From JAFDVL01 sp031398365 (GTDB lineage: Bacteria; Acidobacteriota; Blastocatellia; RBC074): DNA of 6,750 nt. A program made the translations under genes and the position numbers. The notes under the pieces are model-generated. The model was not told the origin of the DNA. It made no database searches and saw only the letters and a program-made list of their open reading frames with translations. The stretch is from NCBI GenBank assembly GCA_031398365.1, contig JANNND010000324.1, positions 1 to 6,750 on the forward strand. The letters are read 5' to 3'. Shown here piece by piece: positions 1 to 6,080 of the stretch (its first letter is position 1; each line of letters starts with the position of its first letter).

Positions 1-186
1 GGTGCAAGACCAAATAGGGAAACGTTATTGAAGGCTGTCCGCTTCAGTTCGCGCTTCGGCGCGGCGCGTTTTCGGGTAGGTTGCTCGAGCGGCGGAGTAA
101 TCCGTCGCCTAGATGAATGATCGCCGCCCACGCCATTGAGAAATCAGTAAGTGGGTACAGGATTCGGCTTATAGGCTCGCTCTGAA
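1..186 (+). ncRNA. rnpB: RNase P RNA (bacterial A-type), 3' portion, 5' end outside window
   Basis: Catalytic RNA of RNase P, which trims the 5' leader of pre-tRNAs. The conserved core is visible: GCAAGACCAAATAGGG near the left edge, GGGTAGGTTGC at 74-84, CCTAGATGAATGA at 108-120 and ACAGGATTCGGCTTATAGG at 157-175. Helices can be folded by eye: P16 (about 19-24 with 67-73), a P17-like hairpin (29-33 with 42-46), an extra CGCGC-TTCG-GCGCG hairpin (50-63), P18 with a GTAA tetraloop (89-96 with 101-108), and P19 (127-131 with 151-155) enclosing an inner stem with a GAAA loop (135-139 with 144-148). The 5' half, including the P1 partner, P4 5' strand and the specificity domain, lies before base 1. 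The 3' end near 186 is an estimate, because P1 cannot be paired here. No clear U-tract terminator follows. Confidence 0.93.
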
Positions 187-213
187 ACTCAACTTAAAAT
201 AACAACTACTGCC

Positions 214-930
214 ATGAAAAAGACTACCCAAACAGAAGATAAAACCAACTTCGCCATCGGCGTCAGCAGCGGCTTTGGCGCGATGAAAAACCGCATCGGA
301 TTTTCGATCATCGGCTTATTGATTGGCTTGGTCTGCGGTTTCAAATGGGCGAATTACAATTATCGGGAAGCGGCCAGCGCGGCGGGTAAAGATGATATTG
401 CGAAGGCCGCCGCCAAGGTTTCTTCCCAACCGAACGAAGCCCAGCAAGCGATGGAAAGCATCAAAAAAGCCAAGGAAACACCCGATAATTTTGATCTGCA
501 ACGTCAGGCTGCCGAACAGTTTATGCGCATTCAACGGCCCGAAGGCGCCTTACCATTTCTGCAACAGGCCAACAAACTCCAGCCGGAAAATGCCGATGTG
601 ATGGCGGATTTGGCGGCGGTGTATTTTGACCAACGCCAGCTTGCCGAAGCCGTTTCGTGGTCGCGCCAGGCGATTGCCAAAGAGGCGAATCATCCGCTGG
701 CCAAGTTTTATTTAATGTCTTCGCTGATCGAAAGTGGGCAAAACCTGAACGAAGCGGACAAATTGCTGACCGAACTTGAGACCGCCACCAAAGCTAATGC
801 GGCACCGCCTGAAGCGCAAAAAGCTTTGACCGATATGCGCGTTCGCTTACAAGCGGCCCGCACAGGAAAAACCACCTTGCAGCATGGCCCCGACACAGCA
901 GCCCCAGGCGCTACAGGAGGCATAAAGTGA
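214..930 (+). CDS. Membrane-anchored tetratricopeptide repeat protein
   Basis: A 238-residue protein with a short polar N-terminus, one hydrophobic segment at about residues 28-45 (a likely signal anchor), a charged Ala/Lys-rich spacer to about 90, then about three TPR units (roughly 91-124, 126-159 and 160-192) and a low-complexity Gly/Ala/Thr tail. The repeats carry typical TPR spacing, for example ADLAAVYFDQRQLAEAV in the second unit. The predicted topology puts the TPRs outside the cytoplasm, as in CcmH/NrfG-type TPR proteins. TPRs bind other proteins, so this is probably a scaffold or assembly factor; the partner is unknown. The ATG at 214 starts about 28 bases after the estimated rnpB end. 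No Shine-Dalgarno sequence precedes it (the upstream bases are an A/C-rich stretch), so initiation may be SD-independent. Its stop overlaps the GTG of the next gene, suggesting coupled translation. Confidence 0.85.
   Translation: MKKTTQTEDKTNFAIGVSSGFGAMKNRIGFSIIGLLIGLVCGFKWANYNYREAASAAGKDDIAKAAAKVSSQPNEAQQAMESIKKAKETPDNFDLQRQAAEQFMRIQRPEGALPFLQQANKLQPENADVMADLAAVYFDQRQLAEAVSWSRQAIAKEANHPLAKFYLMSSLIESGQNLNEADKLLTELETATKANAAPPEAQKALTDMRVRLQAARTGKTTLQHGPDTAAPGATGGIK
915..920 (+). promoter_or_regulatory. Strong ribosome binding site deciding a GTG start
   Basis: AGGAGG lies inside the last codons of the TPR gene, six bases before the GTG at 927. It supports GTG as the true start of the small zinc-ribbon gene, which has no ATG at that position. 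Confidence 0.8.
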
Positions 931-1214
931 CTTTTATTTTGAAAGCCGTCGTAATCCTGTTCATTTTTGCGTTCGTCATATACGTGCTGAAAATGATTTC
1001 ACGATTGAGCCTGCATGTGCGAAAGACGGCCAAAGAATTGACCAAGATGCGCGATCAAACCGCGCCGCGCCAGCCCAATAGCACCGAGATGATTCGTTGC
1101 GCGGCGTGCGGCGCATTTGTTGCTCCCCGCGATGCCGTAAAAGTCACCGCCAGCGGACGTGGGCAAATGTTTTGTTCGTACGAATGTTTGCAAACACACG
1201 CGAAGACTGCTTGA
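927..1214 (+). CDS. Small membrane protein with four-cysteine zinc-ribbon-like C-terminus (PP0621-like)
   Basis: A 95-residue protein. Residues 3-22 form a transmembrane helix, followed by a basic stretch (about 26-42), a short linker, and a C-terminal module with C58-x2-C61 and C83-x3-C87, a likely zinc site. This layout (N-terminal helix plus a short Cys-rich tail beginning MIRCAACG) resembles the PP0621-family small proteins of unknown function. The start is GTG at 927, backed by AGGAGG at 915-920, and it overlaps the TPR stop by four bases (GTGA). The overlap suggests the two proteins are made together and may act at the same membrane site. The positive residues just after the helix suggest that the Cys module is cytoplasmic. 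Metal binding is inferred only from cysteine spacing, and the function is unknown. Confidence 0.8.
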   Translation: MTFILKAVVILFIFAFVIYVLKMISRLSLHVRKTAKELTKMRDQTAPRQPNSTEMIRCAACGAFVAPRDAVKVTASGRGQMFCSYECLQTHAKTA

Positions 1215-1217
1215 TTC

Positions 1218-1222
1218 GGAGG
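1218..1222 (+). promoter_or_regulatory. Ribosome binding site of the Uma2 gene
   Basis: GGAGG stands six bases before the ATG at 1229. It fixes the start there rather than at an in-frame ATG at 1097, which would lie deep inside the preceding gene. Confidence 0.8.
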
Positions 1223-1228
1223 TTTATT

Positions 1229-1762
1229 ATGGTAGCCGCAGAAATTGTCCTTGATCCCGAAAAAGAATATGAAATCGTCAACGGGCAACCGGAGGAAAAG
1301 GAAATGGCTGGCGCACGGCATAGCAGAATCAGCACGCGTTTAATTGGCAGACTGCAACCTTTTGTTGAAGCCCACGGCTTAGGCGAAGTTTACGGCCCTG
1401 ATGCGACCTTTCGGATTGGTCGTAATCAACGCCTCCCCGATGTGTCCTTCGTTGCGGCGGCGCGCATCCCGGAACAGGGCGACCCCGAAGGGATTTGGGA
1501 AATTGCGCCTGATCTGGCGGTTGAGGTCGTTTCTCCAAATGACGTGTGGGAAAAGGTTCACGGTAAGGTTTTGGAGTATTTTACCGCAGGCGTTCAGCAA
1601 GTCTGGTTAATTTCGCCAGAGTACAAAAACGTATTCGTCTTTGATTCGCCGAATCAAACCAAAATTCTAGGCGAAAATGATGAGTTGGTCAGCGAAATAT
1701 TATTGCCCGGCTTTCGCTGTGCCATCCGCGAGCTATTCAAACCGCCGCAACGTGCAGTGTGA
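1229..1762 (+). CDS. Uma2 family protein (PD-(D/E)XK nuclease-like, DUF820)
   Basis: A 177-residue protein, close to the usual length for the family. It opens with the typical YEIVNGQPEEKEMAG segment (14-28), followed by H31 and the long helix. The nuclease-like core is present: P70-D71 in RLPDVSFV, E99 in DLAVEVVSP (95-103), and K113 in the KVLEYFTAGV helix (113-122), leading into VWLISP (125-130). All the expected acidic and lysine residues are intact. Uma2 proteins are widespread in Cyanobacteria, Chloroflexota, Planctomycetota and Acidobacteriota, often in many copies per genome. A restriction-endonuclease fold is established for the family, but its cellular role is not settled. The gene starts 14 bases after the zinc-ribbon gene and could share its transcript; nothing in it points to a functional link with its neighbours. 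Confidence 0.92.
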   Translation: MVAAEIVLDPEKEYEIVNGQPEEKEMAGARHSRISTRLIGRLQPFVEAHGLGEVYGPDATFRIGRNQRLPDVSFVAAARIPEQGDPEGIWEIAPDLAVEVVSPNDVWEKVHGKVLEYFTAGVQQVWLISPEYKNVFVFDSPNQTKILGENDELVSEILLPGFRCAIRELFKPPQRAV

Positions 1763-1785
1763 TATTTCCAACCATGCAGCAAGTT

Positions 1786-1875
1786 TTTTCACCGCAAAGA
1801 CGCAGAGATTGCGCAGAGGTTCACAGAAATTTCTCTGCATAACTCCGCGAGACCTTCGCGCCTCTGCGGTGAAAA
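1786..1875. repeat. Imperfect 90-bp palindrome, dispersed-repeat type, between convergent genes
   Basis: The outer arms TTTTCACCGC (1786-1795) and GCGGTGAAAA (1866-1875) are perfect complements. The next 12 bases on each side match at 8 positions. The centre is the exact palindrome AGAAATTTCT (1825-1834). Inside are repeated GCAGAG units (1802-1807, 1813-1818) and CTCTGC units (1833-1838, 1862-1867). Sequences of the form CACCGCAAAGACGCAGAG...CTCTGCGGTGAAA are a familiar dispersed repeat in many bacterial genomes and often give false translations such as TAKTQR. It fills most of the 131-base gap between the stops of the Uma2 gene and the receptor gene, so its transcript could form a long hairpin from either direction and may end transcription of both operons. 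There is no clean U-tract, so that role is an inference. Confidence 0.8.
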
Positions 1876-1893
1876 GTCCCGTTGGCTTCTTAA

Positions 1894-4206
1894 CTACTTC
1901 TCACCACCAATTCGCACTCGCAAGCCCGCCGAAAAATTCAGCCGATACGCCGGATAGCCCAACACTTCCTGATAATTTTGATTGAGCAGATTTTCAATCC
2001 GCCCAAAGGCTGTCACACGCGGCGTGACGCGATAGCCGCCTGCGAAGTCCACGCGGGCATAGCCGTCGTTATTGGCGAAGCGTGAAAATGTGACCGGATC
2101 AACATCGCGGCGGCGGCCCAAAAAGTAACCGTTCACCTGTGCATCAAACCGCTCGCCAATCCACGCAACCTGGGCTGCACCGGAATGCTTTGGGCGGCGC
2201 AGCAAGGACAAGCCAATTTCAGGGTTGCGAACTAACTTCAACGTCGCAAAATCAATCATATCGGCGGCGGCCAGCAGCCTGGTATTCGTCAACGTGTAAT
2301 TTCCGCTGAACCGCCATTGCCGCGAGGCTTGCGCGGCAAAGCTCAATTCCACGCCGCGCGCGCGAGTGCGATCGTTATTTACGAAGCTCGTTAACACACC
2401 TTGCGGCGTTTTGATCGGGCCGCCGAAGCTGGCCGGATCGCCGACATACGCAATCTGGTCGCGGAAACGGTTCTCAAAATACGTTGCTTCCACACGTACG
2501 CGGTCACGCGCGAAAAGCTGCTCAAGCCCCGCATCGAAACTGCGCGCGCGCTCCGGTTTTAAGCCGGGGTTGCCGAGGAAAAATCCATTGGGACTGAACG
2601 CCTCAACGAGCGTGGGCGCTTTAATTCCGACGCCAAACGAGGCGCGCAGCTTGGTAGCACCGAGCGTTTCATTACCCTGTCGCACGACGACCAACGCGGC
2701 AACTTTGGGCGCGACCTGGGTGCCAAAGCCAATGCTTCCGGTGAACGGCGCGGAGCCGAGCGATTGCAAAACATTCGCAAAATTTGCCGGTAATTCTGCG
2801 CGATTGTTTTCGACGCGCAGGCCAGCCGTGAGCGCAAAACGCGTTGCGATGAAAAATTGATTCTGCACAAATGCGCCAATGTTGCGGCGGTCGGGAGCAA
2901 CGCGATTGCGTCCCGCAAACCCGCTGTCGAAAACGGCGCTTTCCTTTTCAAATTCAATGCCCGCCGAAAGCAAATTGTTGTGCGGCAAGCTCACATCGCT
3001 TTGATAGCGCACGCCGCGCCGCTTCTGGTGATTATTGAAAAACGAGACGAAATCATTGAAGGCAAAATTAGTGTCCGGCGGCGTGTTCGGCTTCGTCAAA
3101 TCCTGCGCTGCCGGATCAATGCCGAGTTGATCGTTTTCGGCATAGACAAAGCTCACGCTCTGCCGCCAGCGGCGCGTGGTTTGATCTTCCAACCGCACGC
3201 CCGTCGCGGCTCTTCGCCGCCGCGCGCGTTCATCGGGATCAACAAAATATCGTGCCGTTGCGCCCGGCACACCGAGGCCGGAGTTTTCGCTGCGTCCAAT
3301 AAAACGCACATTTGTACGGTCATTGAAACGATAGCCGAGGCTCGCCGAAGCGATGCGATTTTGATAATCGTCATTGCGGTAGCGCCCATTCGTGCGCAGA
3401 TGCGTGAAGCCCAAAGAATAATCAAAGCCACCGTTTGCGCCCGCGAGTTTGGCGGCCTGGCGATTGAAGGCAAAGCTGCCGCCTTCAGCCGTGAGTTCCA
3501 ATTCGGGCGTCGAACTGGTGCCGCGCCGTGTGATGAATTGCAGCACGCCGCTCATCGCGTCCGAGCCGTACAGCGCGCTGCTTGCGCCGCGCACCAGCTC
3601 AATTCGCTCAGCGTTGTCGGTCGTCACATCGGACAAATCAAACGCGCCGCCCGCATCGTTGAGCGGGATGCCGTCCACGAAAACTTTGGTGTAATCCGAT
3701 TCGCCGCCGCGCACAAATAACGAAGTCACGCCGCCGCGCCGCGCCGTTTGCATCACGGCGACGCCGGGAGCCGCGCGCAACGCATCGGCGATAGAAACGC
3801 GCTGCGAACGCGCCAATTCATTGGCCGAAATCACAAATGCGCTCGCTGAAGTTTCGGCCAACGAATTCTCAGTGCGCGTGGCCGACACGAGGATCGAATC
3901 CCGGATCGCGGCGACCTGCATTTTAAGCCGAACGTTCGCGCCGAGTTTTTGCGCGCCGCCGCTGAGCGTCATGCCTTCGACTTCGGCGGTGATGAAATAA
4001 TCGCCGCCTGGCAAGCCGGGCAAACTAAACTCGCCGCGTTCGTTGGTGAACGTCTCACGGATGAGTGCGCCGCTCTGATTGCGAACGAAAACACGCGCAT
4101 TTTTGAGCGGCTGATCGGCTGTGTCAGTGACTTTGCCCAAGGTTTGCGCGAAGGCAATATGGGACAGTAAGAGCAGAGAAAAAATAGTTTTTAAGCAGAG
4201 TTTCAT
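1894..4206 (-). CDS. btuB: TonB-dependent outer-membrane receptor, BtuB-like, with N-terminal carboxypeptidase-regulatory-like domain
   Basis: A 770-residue outer-membrane transporter. Residues 1-20 are a signal peptide (cleavage after AFA, before Q21). Residues about 22-98 form a carboxypeptidase-regulatory-like beta-sandwich domain (DQPLKNARVFV, NERGEFSLPGLPGGDYFI). A TonB-box-like DSILVSATR lies at 103-111. The plug covers about 112-230, with SLFVRGGESDYTKVFVDGIP (162-181) and ERIELVRGASSALYGSDAMS (200-219), close to BtuB/FepA plug motifs. The rest is the beta-barrel, closing with ENLLNQNYQEVLGYPAYRL (738-756), which is BtuB-like. It ends RVRI-GGEK rather than with the usual terminal aromatic residue. 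The ATG at 4206 overlaps the TGA of the permease-ATPase gene, and AGGAA precedes it. Cobalamin is the likeliest cargo, given the plug style and the BtuCD/F-type neighbours; a siderophore or heme remains possible. The extra N-terminal domain is absent from E. coli BtuB but common in Acidobacteriota and Bacteroidota receptors. Confidence 0.92.
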   Translation of the reverse strand: MKLCLKTIFSLLLLSHIAFAQTLGKVTDTADQPLKNARVFVRNQSGALIRETFTNERGEFSLPGLPGGDYFITAEVEGMTLSGGAQKLGANVRLKMQVAAIRDSILVSATRTENSLAETSASAFVISANELARSQRVSIADALRAAPGVAVMQTARRGGVTSLFVRGGESDYTKVFVDGIPLNDAGGAFDLSDVTTDNAERIELVRGASSALYGSDAMSGVLQFITRRGTSSTPELELTAEGGSFAFNRQAAKLAGANGGFDYSLGFTHLRTNGRYRNDDYQNRIASASLGYRFNDRTNVRFIGRSENSGLGVPGATARYFVDPDERARRRRAATGVRLEDQTTRRWRQSVSFVYAENDQLGIDPAAQDLTKPNTPPDTNFAFNDFVSFFNNHQKRRGVRYQSDVSLPHNNLLSAGIEFEKESAVFDSGFAGRNRVAPDRRNIGAFVQNQFFIATRFALTAGLRVENNRAELPANFANVLQSLGSAPFTGSIGFGTQVAPKVAALVVVRQGNETLGATKLRASFGVGIKAPTLVEAFSPNGFFLGNPGLKPERARSFDAGLEQLFARDRVRVEATYFENRFRDQIAYVGDPASFGGPIKTPQGVLTSFVNNDRTRARGVELSFAAQASRQWRFSGNYTLTNTRLLAAADMIDFATLKLVRNPEIGLSLLRRPKHSGAAQVAWIGERFDAQVNGYFLGRRRDVDPVTFSRFANNDGYARVDFAGGYRVTPRVTAFGRIENLLNQNYQEVLGYPAYRLNFSAGLRVRIGGEK

Positions 4207-6080
4207 GGAGTAGTTCCTGTCAAAGTAATCAGCGGTTTCCCGCTGTGTGGATGTGTCGTCACAAGCAACGATGCGCCGAAAACTTGTTGCAGGAATTCGG
4301 CTGTCATCACTTCATTCGGTGTGCCGCACGCGAGGATTTTCCCGTCTTTTAATAACGCGATGCGATCCGCGAATTCGGCGGCGAGGTTGATTTCGTGGGT
4401 GACAAACAACGCGCCGAGTTGCTGTTCGCGCGTTAAGCGTTTGACCAATGTGAGCAACGCGATTTGGTGCGCAAGATCAAGATTTGCGGTTGGTTCGTCC
4501 AGCAATAATAAAGATGGTTGCTGCGCCAACGCGCGCGCCAACACGACGCGCTGTTTTTCGCCACTGGAAAGTTGATTGAAAGGCCGCGCGGCAAATTGTG
4601 CAGTGTTGGTTGCCGCCAATGCCTGCAAAGAAAGTTGAATATCAGCAGGCGTGTCAAAGCCAATCCCCGTCGTGCTGGCAAAACGTCCCGCCACCACGTA
4701 TTCCAGCGCGGTCAGCGGAAAGTGCAGATCATGGGCTTGCGCCACGAGAGCAACTTGTTGCGCGATTTCCCGGCGCGAAAGTTCGGTCAGCGATTTTTCC
4801 TGTAAGAGAATTTCGCCGGATTTTGGTTGCAGTTTTCCGGCAGCGATATTCAGCAGTGTGGATTTCCCCGCGCCATTCGGACCGAGCAATGCCACGATTT
4901 CGCTGGGGCGAACTTCGAGATTGATGGCGGCAAGAATCTCGTGATCGTAACTGAAGTTAATGTTTTGTAAGCGGAGCCGAAATTGAGAGTTGAGAATTGA
5001 GAATTGAGAATTGAAAGGTGCATCCGCAATCTCCAATCCGCGATCCGCAATCGTTCGACTTCGTTTTCGTCCAACCAACAAATACACGAGCACAGGCGCG
5101 CCAACCAACGCGGTGATTGCGCCCGTCGGCAATTCGCGCGGGGCGATGACGGTGCGGGCGGTCGTGTCGGCGAGCAAAACTAACAAGGCTCCGGCCAGAG
5201 CCGACGCGGGCAAAACTAAACGATTGTCTGTGCCGCTCACCAATCGAATCAAATGCGGCACAACCAAGCCAACGTAACCAATCGCGCCACCGGTTGACAC
5301 GGCTGCGGCGGTCAATAACGACGCGGTCACAAATACAATCCAGCGCACACGCGTAGTTTCGACGCCAAGCGAAAACGCGTCGCGTTCGCCCAGCAACATC
5401 AAATTCAAATCGCGCGCGTTCGTCATCAAAACACCTGCGCCGATGACGACGGCGAGCGCCAGAAAGCCAATCAATTCGGTACTGCCGCTCGACAAATCGC
5501 CGAGCAACCAAAACGTGATGTTGCGCAAGCGGATGTCATCTGCGAGCGTCGTCAGCAACACCATCAACGATGCCAGCAACGTCGAAATCACGACGCCCGC
5601 TAAGATCAACCGCGCCGGATCGTCCGCGCGACGGCCTAATAAATACACGACGAACGTCGCGGCGGCGGCTCCGGCAAAGCTGAGCAACGGGCGGGCGAAC
5701 GTGACTTGTGACGCGAACATCATTCCGACAATTGCGCCCAGCGCCGCCCCACTCGACACGCCCAGCACATACGGATCAGCCAATGGGTTGCGTAACAATG
5801 CCTGAAACGCCGCGCCCGCCAAAGCCAACGCCGCGCCGGAGCCAATCGCCAACGCGATGCGCGGCAATCGTAAGTTGAAGAGAATGATTTCCTGCTCGCG
5901 CGAAAGCGTGTTGGCCCAAATCTGCGCGAGCGAAATGGATTCACTGCCAAGCGCAAGCGCAAGGATGGAAGCGATGGCAAGCGCAAGGCAGAGCAGCGTC
6001 AGAACCACTCCCGCGCGACGCTTGGTCAAATACGCGGCGTGTAAACTGGCAAGCGAGTTTGTGAGCGCGTTACTTGCCAT
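4203..6080 (-). CDS. btuCD: Fused ABC transporter: BtuC/FecCD-type permease joined to BtuD-type ATPase
   Basis: One 625-residue polypeptide holding both inner-membrane parts of a cobalamin/siderophore importer. Residues 1 to about 338 are a FecCD-type permease: LRLPR (70-74), RNPLADPYVLGVSSGA (97-112), GYVGLVVPHLIR (268-279) and LPTGAITALVGAPVLVYLL (317-335). Residues about 368-625 are a complete ATPase: Walker A GPNGAGKST (400-408), Q-loop Q448, signature LSSGEKQR (504-511), Walker B LLLLDEP (524-530) with catalytic E529, D-loop NLD (533-535) and switch H562. The linker, residues 344-367, is encoded by two heptamer repeat arrays. E. coli BtuC and BtuD are separate chains of about 326 and 249 residues. 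No Met occurs in the ATPase half before residue 592, so separate ATPase initiation from ATG is excluded. I chose ATG 6080 because AGGA stands just upstream and homology starts after it; an ATG at 6137 would add 19 unlikely residues and overlap btuF by 68 bases. The start overlaps the btuF end by 11 bases. Confidence 0.93.
   Translation of the reverse strand: MASNALTNSLASLHAAYLTKRRAGVVLTLLCLALAIASILALALGSESISLAQIWANTLSREQEIILFNLRLPRIALAIGSGAALALAGAAFQALLRNPLADPYVLGVSSGAALGAIVGMMFASQVTFARPLLSFAGAAAATFVVYLLGRRADDPARLILAGVVISTLLASLMVLLTTLADDIRLRNITFWLLGDLSSGSTELIGFLALAVVIGAGVLMTNARDLNLMLLGERDAFSLGVETTRVRWIVFVTASLLTAAAVSTGGAIGYVGLVVPHLIRLVSGTDNRLVLPASALAGALLVLLADTTARTVIAPRELPTGAITALVGAPVLVYLLVGRKRSRTIADRGLEIADAPFNSQFSILNSQFRLRLQNINFSYDHEILAAINLEVRPSEIVALLGPNGAGKSTLLNIAAGKLQPKSGEILLQEKSLTELSRREIAQQVALVAQAHDLHFPLTALEYVVAGRFASTTGIGFDTPADIQLSLQALAATNTAQFAARPFNQLSSGEKQRVVLARALAQQPSLLLLDEPTANLDLAHQIALLTLVKRLTREQQLGALFVTHEINLAAEFADRIALLKDGKILACGTPNEVMTAEFLQQVFGASLLVTTHPHSGKPLITLTGTTP
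4214..4218 (-). promoter_or_regulatory. Ribosome binding site of the receptor gene, inside the upstream gene
   Basis: Read on the minus strand this is AGGAA, seven bases before the receptor ATG at 4206 and within the last codons of the permease-ATPase gene. With the ATGA overlap it suggests translational coupling. Confidence 0.65.
4981..5015. repeat. Heptanucleotide tandem array, five copies of AATTGAG, inside the permease-ATPase gene
   Basis: Units on the plus strand are AATTGAG (4981), AGTTGAG (4988), AATTGAG (4995), AATTGAG (5002) and AATTGAA (5009). On the coding (minus) strand the unit CTCAATT has no stop in any frame and encodes the FNSQFSILNSQF part of the linker. Its 35 bp is not a multiple of three. 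Confidence 0.95.
5022..5053. repeat. Second heptanucleotide tandem array, four copies of ATCCGCA plus a partial unit, in the same linker
   Basis: Units on the plus strand are ATCCGCA (5022), ATCTCCA (5029), ATCCGCG (5036) and ATCCGCA (5043), then the partial unit ATCG (5050). The coding-strand unit is close to GATTGCG, also stop-free in all frames, and gives IADRGLEIAD in the protein. The full units add up to 28 bp, which with the neighbouring 35-bp array makes 63 bp, a multiple of three. Six bases separate the two arrays. Confidence 0.9.

Noticed and set aside
1097..1228. N-terminal extension of the Uma2 gene to an upstream ATG
   Set aside because: The extra 44 residues are the out-of-frame reading of the zinc-ribbon gene; GGAGG at 1218-1222 and the family's usual N-terminus favour 1229.
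1677..1985. Open frame of 102 codons across the Uma2 end and the palindrome
   Set aside because: Its middle is a false translation of the dispersed repeat (TAKTQR-type), and it overlaps two genes.
2857..3720. Long plus-strand open frame (287 codons) antisense to the receptor gene
   Set aside because: It lies fully inside a well-supported receptor CDS, has no recognisable domain, and its Ala/Arg/Ile-rich composition is what antisense reading of GC-rich coding DNA gives.
4981..5053. CRISPR-like or regulatory operator array
   Set aside because: The units are seven bases with no spacers, they lie inside an intact reading frame, and they are simple tandem repeats.
5945..5988. Repeated CAAGCGCAAGG motif
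   Set aside because: It encodes the repetitive LALA/LALAL stretch of the first membrane helix; codon repetition explains it.
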